Shown: positions 17,244-25,921 of the stretch, one piece after another
Layout of the letters: each line of letters opens with the position of its first letter
Position numbering within the stretch: position 1 is the first letter of the stretch
Assembly: GCA_040389005.1 (NCBI GenBank)
Contig: JAZKAS010000008.1
Coordinates: 1 to 56,441 of the forward strand
Direction: 5' to 3'
Length of the DNA stretch: 56,441 nt
Origin: JAGOUN01 sp040389005
GTDB taxonomy: Bacteria > Pseudomonadota > Gammaproteobacteria > JAGOUN01
Translations under genes and position numbers: made by a program
Notes under the pieces: model-generated
What the model saw: the letters and a program-made list of their open reading frames with translations, nothing else
Told to the model about the DNA's origin: nothing
Databases searched by the model: none

Positions 17244-18557
17244 ATGGAATACCGAGACATTGAATTCGAGGCCTCTCGCATTTCCATTGATACTCGCACG
17301 TTGCGGGCAGGTGATGTGTATATTGCCATTCAAGGCGAAGCACAAGACGGTCACAATTACGTGCAAGCTGCCAAAGACAAAGGCGCAGTTGCCGCGATTG
17401 TGTCAAAAAAAATGCCTTGTGATATTCTGCAAATCATCGTGCCAGATACGACCATTGCATTAGGAGAAATTGCAGCACAATGGCGACAACAATTTTCTAT
17501 CCCTATTATTGCGATTACGGGTAGCGTTGGTAAAACGACCACGCGCAATATGATCGCAAAAACTTTAATCGAAGCGTTTGGCGAAGAACATGTTTTAGTG
17601 CCGCAGAAAAACTTTAATAATCATTGGGGTTTGCCTTTAGTTTTATGTCGCTTAAATTCACAGCATAAAATCGCTGTGCTTGAAATGGGTATGAATCATT
17701 TAGAAGAAATTCGTTATCTCATGAAAATCGCACAGCCAACTATTGGAGTGATTACCAATGCGGGCACGAATCATATTGGTCTTTTAGGTTCGCAAGAAAA
17801 CATTGCCAAAGCCAAAGGTGAAATGTTTGAAGAATTATCGAAAACAGGATGCGCGGTGATTAATGCGGATGACCGATTTTATGATTATTGGAAAAATCTT
17901 TTAAGTACACAAAAAATGTTATCATTTGGCTTGCAATCAAGTGATATCACCGCGAAAAATATTCAGGCGAATAGTTTTATATTGGTAACGCCGGTCGGTG
18001 AGATTGAAATTAAGCGCATTTTATTAGGCCAGCATAATATTTTAAATGCACTTGCAGCGACGGCAGCGGTATTCTCCGCAGGATTAAATGATTTGCACAT
18101 TATCAAACAAGGTTTAGAGGCTATTCAGCCAGAGCATGGACGTTTAGAGCCCATAATCACATCGCAAGGCGTGATTGTTTTAAATGATACGTATAACGGC
18201 GGTGAAACTTCAACGCTTTCTGCGTTACAAGTATTATCAGAATATCCCATGTCAACAACTGGAAAAAAAATTGCAGTGATTGGCGATATGGCAGAATTAG
18301 AAGACTTTACTATTCCGATGCATAAAAAAATGGGTGAGCATGTCTCACGTTTCGTGCCAGATATTTTTATCGCCTTTGGCCCGATGATGAAATATGCGTA
18401 TGATAATTATTCCGGGAAAAATAAGCAGCATTTTGTAACGCACGATGAAGTGGCGGGTTATTTGAAAACAATAGCGAAAACGGATGATGTTGTTTTATTA
18501 AAAGGAGCTCGGGCAATGGCCATGGAGAAAATTTTTCAAGCCTTGGTCTGCCCTTAA
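17244..18557 (+). CDS. murF: UDP-N-acetylmuramoyl-tripeptide--D-alanyl-D-alanine ligase
   Basis: MurF adds D-Ala-D-Ala to UDP-MurNAc-tripeptide, the last cytoplasmic step of peptidoglycan precursor synthesis. SIDTRTLRAGDVYIAIQGE is the MurF/MurE N-terminal box, ITGSVGKTTTRNMI the ATP P-loop, and KNFNNHWGLP and AVLEMGMNHLEEI the central domain. HNILNALAATAA, LNDTYNGG and LKGARAMAMEK complete the Mur ligase fold. Its length of 437 residues is slightly below the usual 450. The ATG has an AGAAGGGAG site. It is not in a dcw cluster here, and a divergent 5' stub lies 2.55 kb upstream. Confidence 0.95.
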   Translation: MEYRDIEFEASRISIDTRTLRAGDVYIAIQGEAQDGHNYVQAAKDKGAVAAIVSKKMPCDILQIIVPDTTIALGEIAAQWRQQFSIPIIAITGSVGKTTTRNMIAKTLIEAFGEEHVLVPQKNFNNHWGLPLVLCRLNSQHKIAVLEMGMNHLEEIRYLMKIAQPTIGVITNAGTNHIGLLGSQENIAKAKGEMFEELSKTGCAVINADDRFYDYWKNLLSTQKMLSFGLQSSDITAKNIQANSFILVTPVGEIEIKRILLGQHNILNALAATAAVFSAGLNDLHIIKQGLEAIQPEHGRLEPIITSQGVIVLNDTYNGGETSTLSALQVLSEYPMSTTGKKIAVIGDMAELEDFTIPMHKKMGEHVSRFVPDIFIAFGPMMKYAYDNYSGKNKQHFVTHDEVAGYLKTIAKTDDVVLLKGARAMAMEKIFQALVCP

Positions 18558-18570
18558 AATGAAAAAAACC

Positions 18571-18633
18571 TGACTATTCTGAAGTCAAACGCAGAAAAGT
18601 CTTGACTATTCTGCATTAGGCTGTAGAAAAGTC
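18571..18633 (+). repeat. Tandem pair of 32-bp hairpin-forming repeats before carbonic anhydrase
   Basis: Two units with period 32 each read TGACTATTCTG, 11 variable bases, AGAAAAGTC. Within each unit the ends pair imperfectly (GACTATTCTG against CAGAAAAGTC). The pair fills most of the space between the murF stop and the carbonic anhydrase start, so it may be a terminator, a leader element or protein-binding sites. Confidence 0.6.
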
Positions 18634-18664
18634 AATTTTGAAATCTTTTGTTGAGAGGCAAAAA

Positions 18665-19279
18665 ATGGAACACTTCACAAAAATACTCGAGGGTTATCAA
18701 AGCTTTCGTGATAAATACGTGCATGGCGATACGTCCATCATGCAACAATTGGCGCATTATGGCCAACAACCGCAAACGATGGTGGTCGCGTGTTGTGATT
18801 CGCGTGTGGATCCTGCGTTGATATTGCAATGTGATCCGGGTGATTTATTTGTCGTGCGTAATGTGGCGAATATTGTGCCGCCGTATGAAAAAGATGAAGC
18901 GCACCACGGTACGAGTGCGGCGTTAGAATTTGGTGTGTGTTATTTGAAAGTTGATCATTTAATTTTATTGGGCCATAGCCAGTGTGGCGGCATTCAAGCG
19001 TTATTAGATGAAAGTCGCGTCGGTATTAATGATTTTATATCCAATTGGGTTTCGTTGATTAAAACGCCTCCTTGTGAACATTGTACAACCGATGATTATG
19101 CAAAATTAGCGCTGCATGAGTCGTATAAAAATTGTTTAACTTTTCCGTGGATTAAGGAAAGGGTTAATCGCAATACACTAAAAATCCATTTGTGGTTTTT
19201 TGATATTAAAGCCGGTGAAATTTTAACTTATTCAGATGCGCACAAAGAATATGTGCCGTTATCACGCGGGGAAATATGA
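18665..19279 (+). CDS. Beta-class carbonic anhydrase
   Basis: Interconverts CO2 and bicarbonate with a zinc ion held by two cysteines and a histidine. The motif VVACCDSRVDP contains the first Cys and the Asp-Arg dyad, and LGHSQCGGIQALL contains the His and second Cys. At 204 residues from the ATG at 18665, which has a GAGAGG site, it has the usual length; an upstream TTG is unlikely. Its stop overlaps the next gene, a glycosyltransferase, by four bases, so the two are translationally coupled for no obvious metabolic reason. Confidence 0.93.
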   Translation: MEHFTKILEGYQSFRDKYVHGDTSIMQQLAHYGQQPQTMVVACCDSRVDPALILQCDPGDLFVVRNVANIVPPYEKDEAHHGTSAALEFGVCYLKVDHLILLGHSQCGGIQALLDESRVGINDFISNWVSLIKTPPCEHCTTDDYAKLALHESYKNCLTFPWIKERVNRNTLKIHLWFFDIKAGEILTYSDAHKEYVPLSRGEI

Positions 19280-20667
19280 GGCTTTGCTATCAACTAATTC
19301 GGCAATGGTTTTGGGCGTTACCTTTATTGGTATTACCTATTAGCGCATTTTTTTTCGCGCCGGGTTTAGAAATTGAGGCAGATAATCTTAAGTACATGGG
19401 CATCGCATGGAGCATGCAAGAAACGGGCAATTACTTAGTGCCGTTTGCCAATGGTGTGCCGTATACCGATAAACCGCCGTTGCTTTTTTGGATGATTCTC
19501 GCATGTTGGCATGTGTTTGGTATCAATGCGGTGGGCTTGCAATGTCTGGTGAGTCTTTTGTTGGGTGCGTGGATAGTAATGACAAAAGCGACTTATTCTG
19601 TAATTTTTCCTGAAGACAATACGGGCAAAACATTACTTCCTTATCTTATGATTGGTTCATTTGCAATATTAGATTACGCACATTTTTTACATGTTGATTT
19701 ATTTTTAGTGACGGGCGTTTTGTTGACGAATTTGGGCATTTGTAAGCGATTGCATGCTTCTTTTGCAAGATCAAATCTCTATATTGTCTTGGGGGTTTTT
19801 ATAGGTCTGTTTGCCAAAGGACCTGTGATTTATGTTTTCACGCTGCTGCCTTTTTTTATGAGTATGTTGCTTCATCAATCTTATCGTGCGCACTTTTTAA
19901 AAATTATTGGTTTGGTGATGATGGGCACAGCGCTTTTCTTGATGGCGTGGGTGGTGCCGGTGATATTTATGACCAGTCACGAATTTTTGCAACAAATATT
20001 GTATAAGCAAGTTGCCAATAGAGCGACGTTTGTTGATGATAAAACGCACTTTTTTTATTTACTTAAATTACCGTATCTTTTATTGCCTTGGTCGTTGGCT
20101 ATTTTGTTTATTCGAAAATTTAGTAACGCGGTAACGGAAGTCTGGCGCAGAGATGTATTTGTTATTGCGATTATTGTGATGGGTGTTGCAGTGCTGTCTT
20201 TTTTTGGTCAAAAACGGTTTTGGTATTTATTACCTTGTATTCCGTATTGCATGATTATTTTAACGCGTTTTTTCGTTGTGAATACACCGAGGTTTCTTCG
20301 CTGGATTAAAATAGCCAGCATCAGTGCTGCGTTATTATTTGCGACGATTAGTCCGTATTATTTTTCTTTAATCGAAAATTCGTTTCAACTTAAATTAATG
20401 AAGCAAGTTTTTTCTGAGCAAAAAACAAAAGGCAACGGTGTGGTGATGTTATCGAATGGTGGGCCGATTTATCTGTTTAATTATTTTGCCAAAATGCATT
20501 TCATTGCTACTTTGAATAGCGCGACTGACATGCAACAATGGCTGGTGCTTCATCCGCGCGGAATTGTGATCGTTCACGCGAAACAATGCCCTGAGCCGTT
20601 ACATCTCGTGTTGTATACGCACGAGATGCATTATGCATTATGTCAGAGTATAGCATCACCCGCTTAG
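19276..20667 (+). CDS. ArnT/PMT-like GT-C glycosyltransferase
   Basis: A 463-residue polytopic membrane protein of the dolichyl-phosphate-mannose mannosyltransferase/ArnT superfamily. After the first membrane helix comes LEIEADNLKYMGIAWSM with the acidic residues typical of GT-C catalytic loops, then PYTDKPPLLFWMI (the conserved KPP motif) and about ten hydrophobic segments. Such enzymes transfer a sugar from a polyprenyl-phosphate carrier to lipid A or another envelope acceptor; the sugar is not predictable. It is coupled to carbonic anhydrase upstream. Its stop codon lies inside the left arm of a large inverted repeat. Confidence 0.8.
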   Translation: MRLCYQLIRQWFWALPLLVLPISAFFFAPGLEIEADNLKYMGIAWSMQETGNYLVPFANGVPYTDKPPLLFWMILACWHVFGINAVGLQCLVSLLLGAWIVMTKATYSVIFPEDNTGKTLLPYLMIGSFAILDYAHFLHVDLFLVTGVLLTNLGICKRLHASFARSNLYIVLGVFIGLFAKGPVIYVFTLLPFFMSMLLHQSYRAHFLKIIGLVMMGTALFLMAWVVPVIFMTSHEFLQQILYKQVANRATFVDDKTHFFYLLKLPYLLLPWSLAILFIRKFSNAVTEVWRRDVFVIAIIVMGVAVLSFFGQKRFWYLLPCIPYCMIILTRFFVVNTPRFLRWIKIASISAALLFATISPYYFSLIENSFQLKLMKQVFSEQKTKGNGVVMLSNGGPIYLFNYFAKMHFIATLNSATDMQQWLVLHPRGIVIVHAKQCPEPLHLVLYTHEMHYALCQSIASPA

Positions 20668-20772
20668 CTTTAGACTTTGTTGCAAGTTCGTTCGTTATCG
20701 TTCATGTACCTCTATGTACACTCCCTCAACTTGCTTACTTGCGCCTTGTCTAAAACTAAGTGGGCGGTGCTA
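20651..20772. repeat. 122-bp inverted-repeat element carrying both convergent stop codons
   Basis: The left arm 20651-20675 and right arm 20748-20772 pair over 25 bases with four mismatches. All four are transitions that still allow G-U pairing in RNA on one strand. The stop of the glycosyltransferase lies in the left arm and that of pyrG in the right arm. The interior contains TGTACCTCTATGTACA and GCAAGT/ACTTGC pieces. It probably works as a bidirectional terminator and may be a mobile palindromic element. Confidence 0.75.
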
Positions 20773-22398
20773 TAAGTGATCTCTGCGTTTTTTTGCAGCC
20801 TCTAAAAATCCTGTAAACAAGGGGTGGCTGTCACGCGGCGTTGAGGTGAATTCTGGATGGAATTGGCACGCGACAAACCAAGGATGATCTTTGACTTCAA
20901 TCATTTCGACTAAATGGCCATCGACTGATACGCCTGAAATGACTAAGCCAGCAGCTTCTAATGCTCGAACATATTGATTATTGACCTCATAACGATGACG
21001 GTGACGTTCGATAATCTCGTTTTTATTATAAAGTGTGCGCGCTAAACTTCCGGCGGTTAATTGACAGCGATATCCACCTAAACGCATCGTGCCGCCTTTG
21101 TCAGTATGTTCATCACGTGTTTGAATTGAGCCATCATTTTCTTTCCATTCGGTAATCATTGCAACCACTGGGAACGGTGTATTTGCATCAAATTCCGTGC
21201 TGTTTGCATTGGGCATGTTGGCTTTATTTCTAGCGTATTCAATCATCGCAATTTGCATACCTAAACAAATACCAAAATAGGGGATTTTATTTTCACGTGC
21301 AAATTGCGCGGTCATAATTTTTCCTTCAACGCCGCGTATCCCGAAACCGCCGGGAACTAAAATGCCATTTAAACCTTCTAAAATACTGGTGCCATCGCGC
21401 TCAATACTTTCAGAATCAATGTAGCGAATATTCACTTTCATACGCGTTTCAATGCCGGCATGAATCAACGCTTCACTGAGTGATTTGTATGAATCCGTTA
21501 AGCCCATATATTTTCCGACCATGCCAATCGTCACCGTGGATAAAGGGTTCGTTTGTGCGGCAACAACGCGTTCCCAATCGCCTAGATCCGCAGGCTGTGT
21601 GCGTAAGCTCATCATTTGTACGACAATGTCATCTAAGCCTTGCGCATGAAGTTCCATAGGAATGCGATAAATGGTGTCAACATCATAAAGTGGGATAACG
21701 GCGCGTTTTTCAACATTGGTAAATAAAGCGATTTTCGTGCGTTCGTGTTCGGGTAACTCTTGTTCGCACCGACATAATAAAATATCAGGCTGAATTCCAA
21801 TCGAACGTAGTTCTTTAACAGAATGTTGCGTTGGCTTGGTTTTAATTTCACCGGCGGTTTTGAGATAAGGCACGAGTGTTAAATGAATAAACAACGCTTG
21901 TTCGCGACCAAGTTCAATGCGCATTTGCCGAATGGCTTCTAAAAACGGTAAGGATTCGATATCACCGACCGTACCGCCAATCTCGACGAGTGCGACATCG
22001 GCATCATTTGTGCCGTAACAAATGCAGCGCTTAATTTCATCGGTGATATGCGGAATGACTTGTACGGTTCCACCTAAATAATCGCCACGACGTTCTTTTT
22101 TAATCACATTGGCATAAACACGACCGCTAGTGAAATTATTCGCCTTCGTCATCTTCATGCGCACGAAGCGTTCATAATGACCAAGATCAAGATCAGTTTC
22201 CGCGCCATCCTCTGTCACAAACACTTCACCGTGTTGGGAAGGGCTCATCGTGCCGGGGTCGACGTTAATATAGGGGTCGAGCTTCATCATGGTCACTTTT
22301 AGACCGCGTGATTCAAGAATAGCTGCAAGAGAAGATGCTGCGATGCCTTTGCCTAAAGAAGAGACAACGCCACCGGTGATAAAGATGAACTGGGTCAT
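20770..22398 (-). CDS. pyrG: CTP synthase
   Basis: Converts UTP to CTP using ATP and glutamine. The N-terminal synthetase domain has ITGGVVSSLGKGIAASSLA, KLDPYINVDPGTM and HGEVFVTEDGAETDLDLGHY. The C-terminal class I glutaminase domain has GILVPGGFG, YFGICLGMQ with the nucleophilic cysteine, and CQFHPEFTS with the catalytic His-Glu. Its length of 542 residues is typical. It is convergent with one ArnT-like gene and divergent from the other, and no eno follows it as in E. coli. Confidence 0.97.
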   Translation of the reverse strand: MTQFIFITGGVVSSLGKGIAASSLAAILESRGLKVTMMKLDPYINVDPGTMSPSQHGEVFVTEDGAETDLDLGHYERFVRMKMTKANNFTSGRVYANVIKKERRGDYLGGTVQVIPHITDEIKRCICYGTNDADVALVEIGGTVGDIESLPFLEAIRQMRIELGREQALFIHLTLVPYLKTAGEIKTKPTQHSVKELRSIGIQPDILLCRCEQELPEHERTKIALFTNVEKRAVIPLYDVDTIYRIPMELHAQGLDDIVVQMMSLRTQPADLGDWERVVAAQTNPLSTVTIGMVGKYMGLTDSYKSLSEALIHAGIETRMKVNIRYIDSESIERDGTSILEGLNGILVPGGFGIRGVEGKIMTAQFARENKIPYFGICLGMQIAMIEYARNKANMPNANSTEFDANTPFPVVAMITEWKENDGSIQTRDEHTDKGGTMRLGGYRCQLTAGSLARTLYNKNEIIERHRHRYEVNNQYVRALEAAGLVISGVSVDGHLVEMIEVKDHPWFVACQFHPEFTSTPRDSHPLFTGFLEAAKKRRDHL

Positions 22399-22504
22399 AG
22401 TGTGTTTTTCCTAGGGGATAGTAGGAAAGGTACCAAAATCTTGTAACGGCTGCAATGAGTTTTGAAAGTGATTATACTGCGCTTTCTCATGAGTGGATAA
22501 AATA

Positions 22505-24145
22505 ATGTCAAGCACTAGTATCTTTTACAAATTTGCCTACTTTGTGTTGTTTGTCGTTTTTTTATTGCAAAGTATTTTCTATCCTAACTTTATTCTTTCT
22601 GAAGAACACCATTATCTCGAGGTGGCATCTAATCTATTTTATCATTCGCATAAGTGGATGTTAGAAGACTCGATGGGAGTTTATCTGAGTAAACCACCGT
22701 TATTATTTTGGATGTTAACCGGTTTATGGAAAATATTTGGCGCACACAACTGGGTGATTCACTTTTTATTGATGAGTATTTTGGCGGGGATTTTTTTCTG
22801 CTCTCAATATTTGTACCGAATTTTATTTAATGATGCTGAGCAAGCACAATTAGTGCCTGTGATTATTTTGGGAAGTTTTTTATTTTTTTCTCGAAGTACG
22901 GTTTTTTGTTTTGATAGTTTAGTGGTATTGTTTTTTGTATTGAGTGCCATTGGAATTGTTTGGGCGTTAAAACATAAATACATGCAAGGGTTTGTTCTTT
23001 ATGGATTTTCTATAGGTTTGGGTGTATTAGCGAAGGGTCCTATTATTCTTGTATTTTGTTTGCCATTTTTTGTTGTCGCGACTTTTTTGCGGCATGAATA
23101 TTCTGTGCAAGATCGTGCGTGGTTTTTAGGTTTTTTTCTTAGCATATTAATTGTTTTGGTGTTGGTAATGATGTGGTTGATTCCCATGTTGCATCAATTA
23201 AGCTCTGTGCGACAACACATGTTGCTGTGGCATAGAGGATTCGGAGTGGGTGATACCTATGGCCATGTACCGTTTTATTTTTATATCAAAACTTGCCTAT
23301 TATTATTTTTGCCCTGGTTATTGTGGCCTTATGGCGTGCGATCATTGGTTTATTCAGTGAAAAAAAATCGTGATGTTGGATTTAAACTAGTGTTTTATAG
23401 CTTATTATTGAGTCTGGTTGTGTTATCAATAATCCCCCCAAAAGCCTTGCGTTATGTAATGTCATCCATGGTGCTTTTTGCACTATTGTATGTTTATGCG
23501 TTATATCAAAACAAAGCTGTTTTCTATAATGGTACGCGCGGGGCATTAATTGTGTTAACGAGTATTGGCGTTGCTGTTGGAATGATTACTTTGTTTTTTC
23601 CACAATGGGTGATGGCAAAAATTAATTATCCTGCTATCACCTATTTTTGGGTGTTAATGTTTGAAAGTGTAATCGTGGTTGCGGGTATTGTATTAATATG
23701 CTTTAAAAAGCGAACGTTCCAATTTGAAGCGATGCGTTTATGTGGATTCACATGTATGTTAGTGATGTGCGCGTTTGTGCTTCCGCATGAAGTGATGTCG
23801 AAAAATTTTGACTACGTGTCCTTTGTTACTTTTTTGAATGATGCGAAAAACAAAAACATCTCGATTGTCTATTGTCGTGCATATGGGGGGTATCAATATA
23901 GCATGACAACACCACTCTTGCCGCAGGAAAAATATAAGTTAACCAAGAAAGAGGGCGCGCAGAGTAATTTTGTTTATTTTGTTGAAGTAGTAAAAAAAAC
24001 TGAGCCAGCCCAAAAAAATTATCTTTATCGTTTGCTTTATCCGAGTCAAACGGGGGCTATTTTTGTGAGAAAAATGCTCGCAAGTGAGTTTGTCGGGTTA
24101 TCTTTCAAGCAACAGCGTTGCTTAGTCAATATAAAACAATTGTAA
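22505..24145 (+). CDS. ArnT/PMT-like GT-C glycosyltransferase
   Basis: A second polytopic glycosyltransferase of the ArnT/PMT superfamily, about 546 residues. The early loop EEHHYLEVASNLFYH, the VYLSKPPLLFWML motif and the sequence of about eleven hydrophobic segments parallel the protein at 19276. The two are probably distant paralogues flanking pyrG. The ATG at 22505 is preferred, although a GTG 12 bases upstream is possible. Its last 20 bases overlap the convergent chagasin-like gene. The acceptor and donor sugar are unknown. Confidence 0.8.
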   Translation: MSSTSIFYKFAYFVLFVVFLLQSIFYPNFILSEEHHYLEVASNLFYHSHKWMLEDSMGVYLSKPPLLFWMLTGLWKIFGAHNWVIHFLLMSILAGIFFCSQYLYRILFNDAEQAQLVPVIILGSFLFFSRSTVFCFDSLVVLFFVLSAIGIVWALKHKYMQGFVLYGFSIGLGVLAKGPIILVFCLPFFVVATFLRHEYSVQDRAWFLGFFLSILIVLVLVMMWLIPMLHQLSSVRQHMLLWHRGFGVGDTYGHVPFYFYIKTCLLLFLPWLLWPYGVRSLVYSVKKNRDVGFKLVFYSLLLSLVVLSIIPPKALRYVMSSMVLFALLYVYALYQNKAVFYNGTRGALIVLTSIGVAVGMITLFFPQWVMAKINYPAITYFWVLMFESVIVVAGIVLICFKKRTFQFEAMRLCGFTCMLVMCAFVLPHEVMSKNFDYVSFVTFLNDAKNKNISIVYCRAYGGYQYSMTTPLLPQEKYKLTKKEGAQSNFVYFVEVVKKTEPAQKNYLYRLLYPSQTGAIFVRKMLASEFVGLSFKQQRCLVNIKQL

Positions 24146-24560
24146 AATTCGTTTTTTTAGCAGTTGTATTATTCACATCCCACATGCGTGCATTCACAAA
24201 ATTAATTTGCGTAAGTTGTGGGCCTGCAATTTGTTTAAGCTGGACCTCAAAAGTCCAATTTTCAACGCCACTTGTGCCAGGCATGTTTTTAATCGGTGCG
24301 ACATATTCATGTTCAACGAGTTTAATAAAGTTGGGATTATAAGATTCCAGTAACCAAGAATAGCCTGTGGAAGGGGTTGATGCTAATGTAATCGTAAATT
24401 GATTATTCATTTGATTAACAAGGATGGTTTTGTTTGGGTCAGTGATTTGTTGTGAATTTTGTGCCTTATTGGTTGTGGCAGCAAAAGTTAAGGTGCTTAA
24501 TGAAAGTAATACACAAGATATTATCTTGCTTAATCGACGTGTTATGCTCGTACTCAACAT
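24126..24560 (-). CDS. Chagasin-like (I42) cysteine protease inhibitor, exported
   Basis: A 144-residue protein with an N-terminal signal peptide (basic start, hydrophobic SCVLLSLSTLTFA, then cleavage near residue 28). The mature part has the three loops of the I42 family: STPSTGYSW (matching NPTTGY), PGTSGVENWTFEV (the GxxG loop with Trp-x-Phe) and ARMWD near the end. Family members inhibit papain-class peptidases. In an intracellular bacterium it could protect against host cathepsins or regulate an endogenous enzyme; both are inference. It is convergent with a glycosyltransferase and upstream of the MFS gene's 3' end, on the same strand as the latter. Confidence 0.85.
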   Translation of the reverse strand: MLSTSITRRLSKIISCVLLSLSTLTFAATTNKAQNSQQITDPNKTILVNQMNNQFTITLASTPSTGYSWLLESYNPNFIKLVEHEYVAPIKNMPGTSGVENWTFEVQLKQIAGPQLTQINFVNARMWDVNNTTAKKTNFTIVLY

Positions 24561-24570
24561 AGTTTTTTTC

Positions 24571-25853
24571 CTAAAAAATAGGCTGACGCTGAATGTTTTT
24601 TTTAAGTTGTAAGCTTAAAATGGCAGCGATAATAGTAAGTAATGGAAACAAGCTTAAGCCAAGTATGAAACTGTTTGTTGCGTGAATTACACCGCCAATC
24701 AGCGGCTGTAAAATCGGTGCGCCGATTAAAATACTGAGTACGTTTACGAGTCCCATCGCGGTTGCGCTGACACCGGGAGGTGCCATTCTTTTAGCTAAAG
24801 CAAACGGGATAACATAAACCGAAGATAGCATGCCAATGATAATCAATAATGCGTAAATCAATCCAAGGGGAAGTCCTGGAATAAAAATGAGTGGAAAAAA
24901 TAATAAAGTGATTATCACAAACACCCAAATGATTAGTGTCGTGATTTTGTTTTTTAGTTTGTCCGTTACCATGCCCATGAAAGGTGTGCAGATAGCCGCG
25001 CCTGCAAAAATACTAGCGCTTGCAAGCGCTGCTTGGCTTAAGCTGAATTGAAAATTGTTTTGCAAAAAAGGGATGCACCAGAAACCTGCAAAGGCTGAAA
25101 GTATAGCAAACGCCAGGCCGCTAATTAGGCTCGCAATCCAGAGGTCGGGTAATTTAAGCAGCAATTTTAAATTTTGTTTAAAAGTTCCTTTCCGAATCAG
25201 GGAGTCAGAGGGCGAGGTATAATAGACTTTTGGGCGAATAAAGATTTTCTTTATCTTCGCAAAAATGTTCAGGGGTGCTTTTTGTTTGCGTTCGCGTAAA
25301 AAAGCAAATCCTAATATCGCAGCGATTAAGCCCATTATGCTATAAATCATGAGTGTGTGACGCCAGCCGATATGGATCACACCTTGTGCGAGTATGGTTT
25401 GGCCCACTGCGGTTCCGAGTACCGTGCACATTTCCGTAATGCCGACCAGAAAGGAAAAATAACGTTTCAAGAAGCGTTGATCAATGACATAAAAAGCGCC
25501 GACTAACCCAGGGGCTGCAAAAATGCCCATGAGAATTCGAAAAATAACACTGCTATGTAAGCTTTCTGCAAAAGAAAAACCTAAGCAACTGAGGGCTAAC
25601 CCACCCATGCCAAAAGTATAAATATAACGGATATTACCTCGATCGACTAAAATGCCCGCAGGAATTTGTAAGGTGACATNNNNNNNNNNGATGAGAGTAA
25701 GCTGACGCCGAGTGCCGATGTGTTTAAATCATGCGAAAGTGGCTCGATCATCACGCTAGGAGACGATTGCAACAAAAATTGATAGAACATGAAAAAGCTA
25801 CAGATCGCCCATAAGATGAAAGGCTTTATTTGAAAAGCGGGCTGAGAGCTCAT
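24571..25853 (-). CDS. MFS transporter (12-segment), split by assembly gap
   Basis: A major facilitator with an N-terminal helix FILWAICSFFMFYQFLLQSS, then the gap, then VTLQIPAGILVDRG (motif A region), RILMGIFAAPGLVGAFYVID and a C-terminal half with FAGAAICTPFMGMVTDKL. The ten Ns at 25680-25689 break the frame; the flanks require 2 modulo 3. By family comparison about seven residues (around 20 bases) are missing between LLSS and QIPAG. The ATG at 25853 with a GGAA site is preferred over a GTG at 25865. The substrate is unknown. The chagasin-like gene follows 10 bases downstream on the same strand. Confidence 0.82.
25680..25689. other. Assembly gap (10 N) in the MFS gene
   Basis: Placeholder Ns. 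The true length is probably near 20 bases judged by frame and by the usual spacing between the first two helices of the family. Confidence 0.85.
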
Positions 25854-25921
25854 AGGATGTTCCACATAAGATAATTTTTACACTTTGATTTATTATAAAG
25901 CCGCTATTATTTGCTAAGCAA

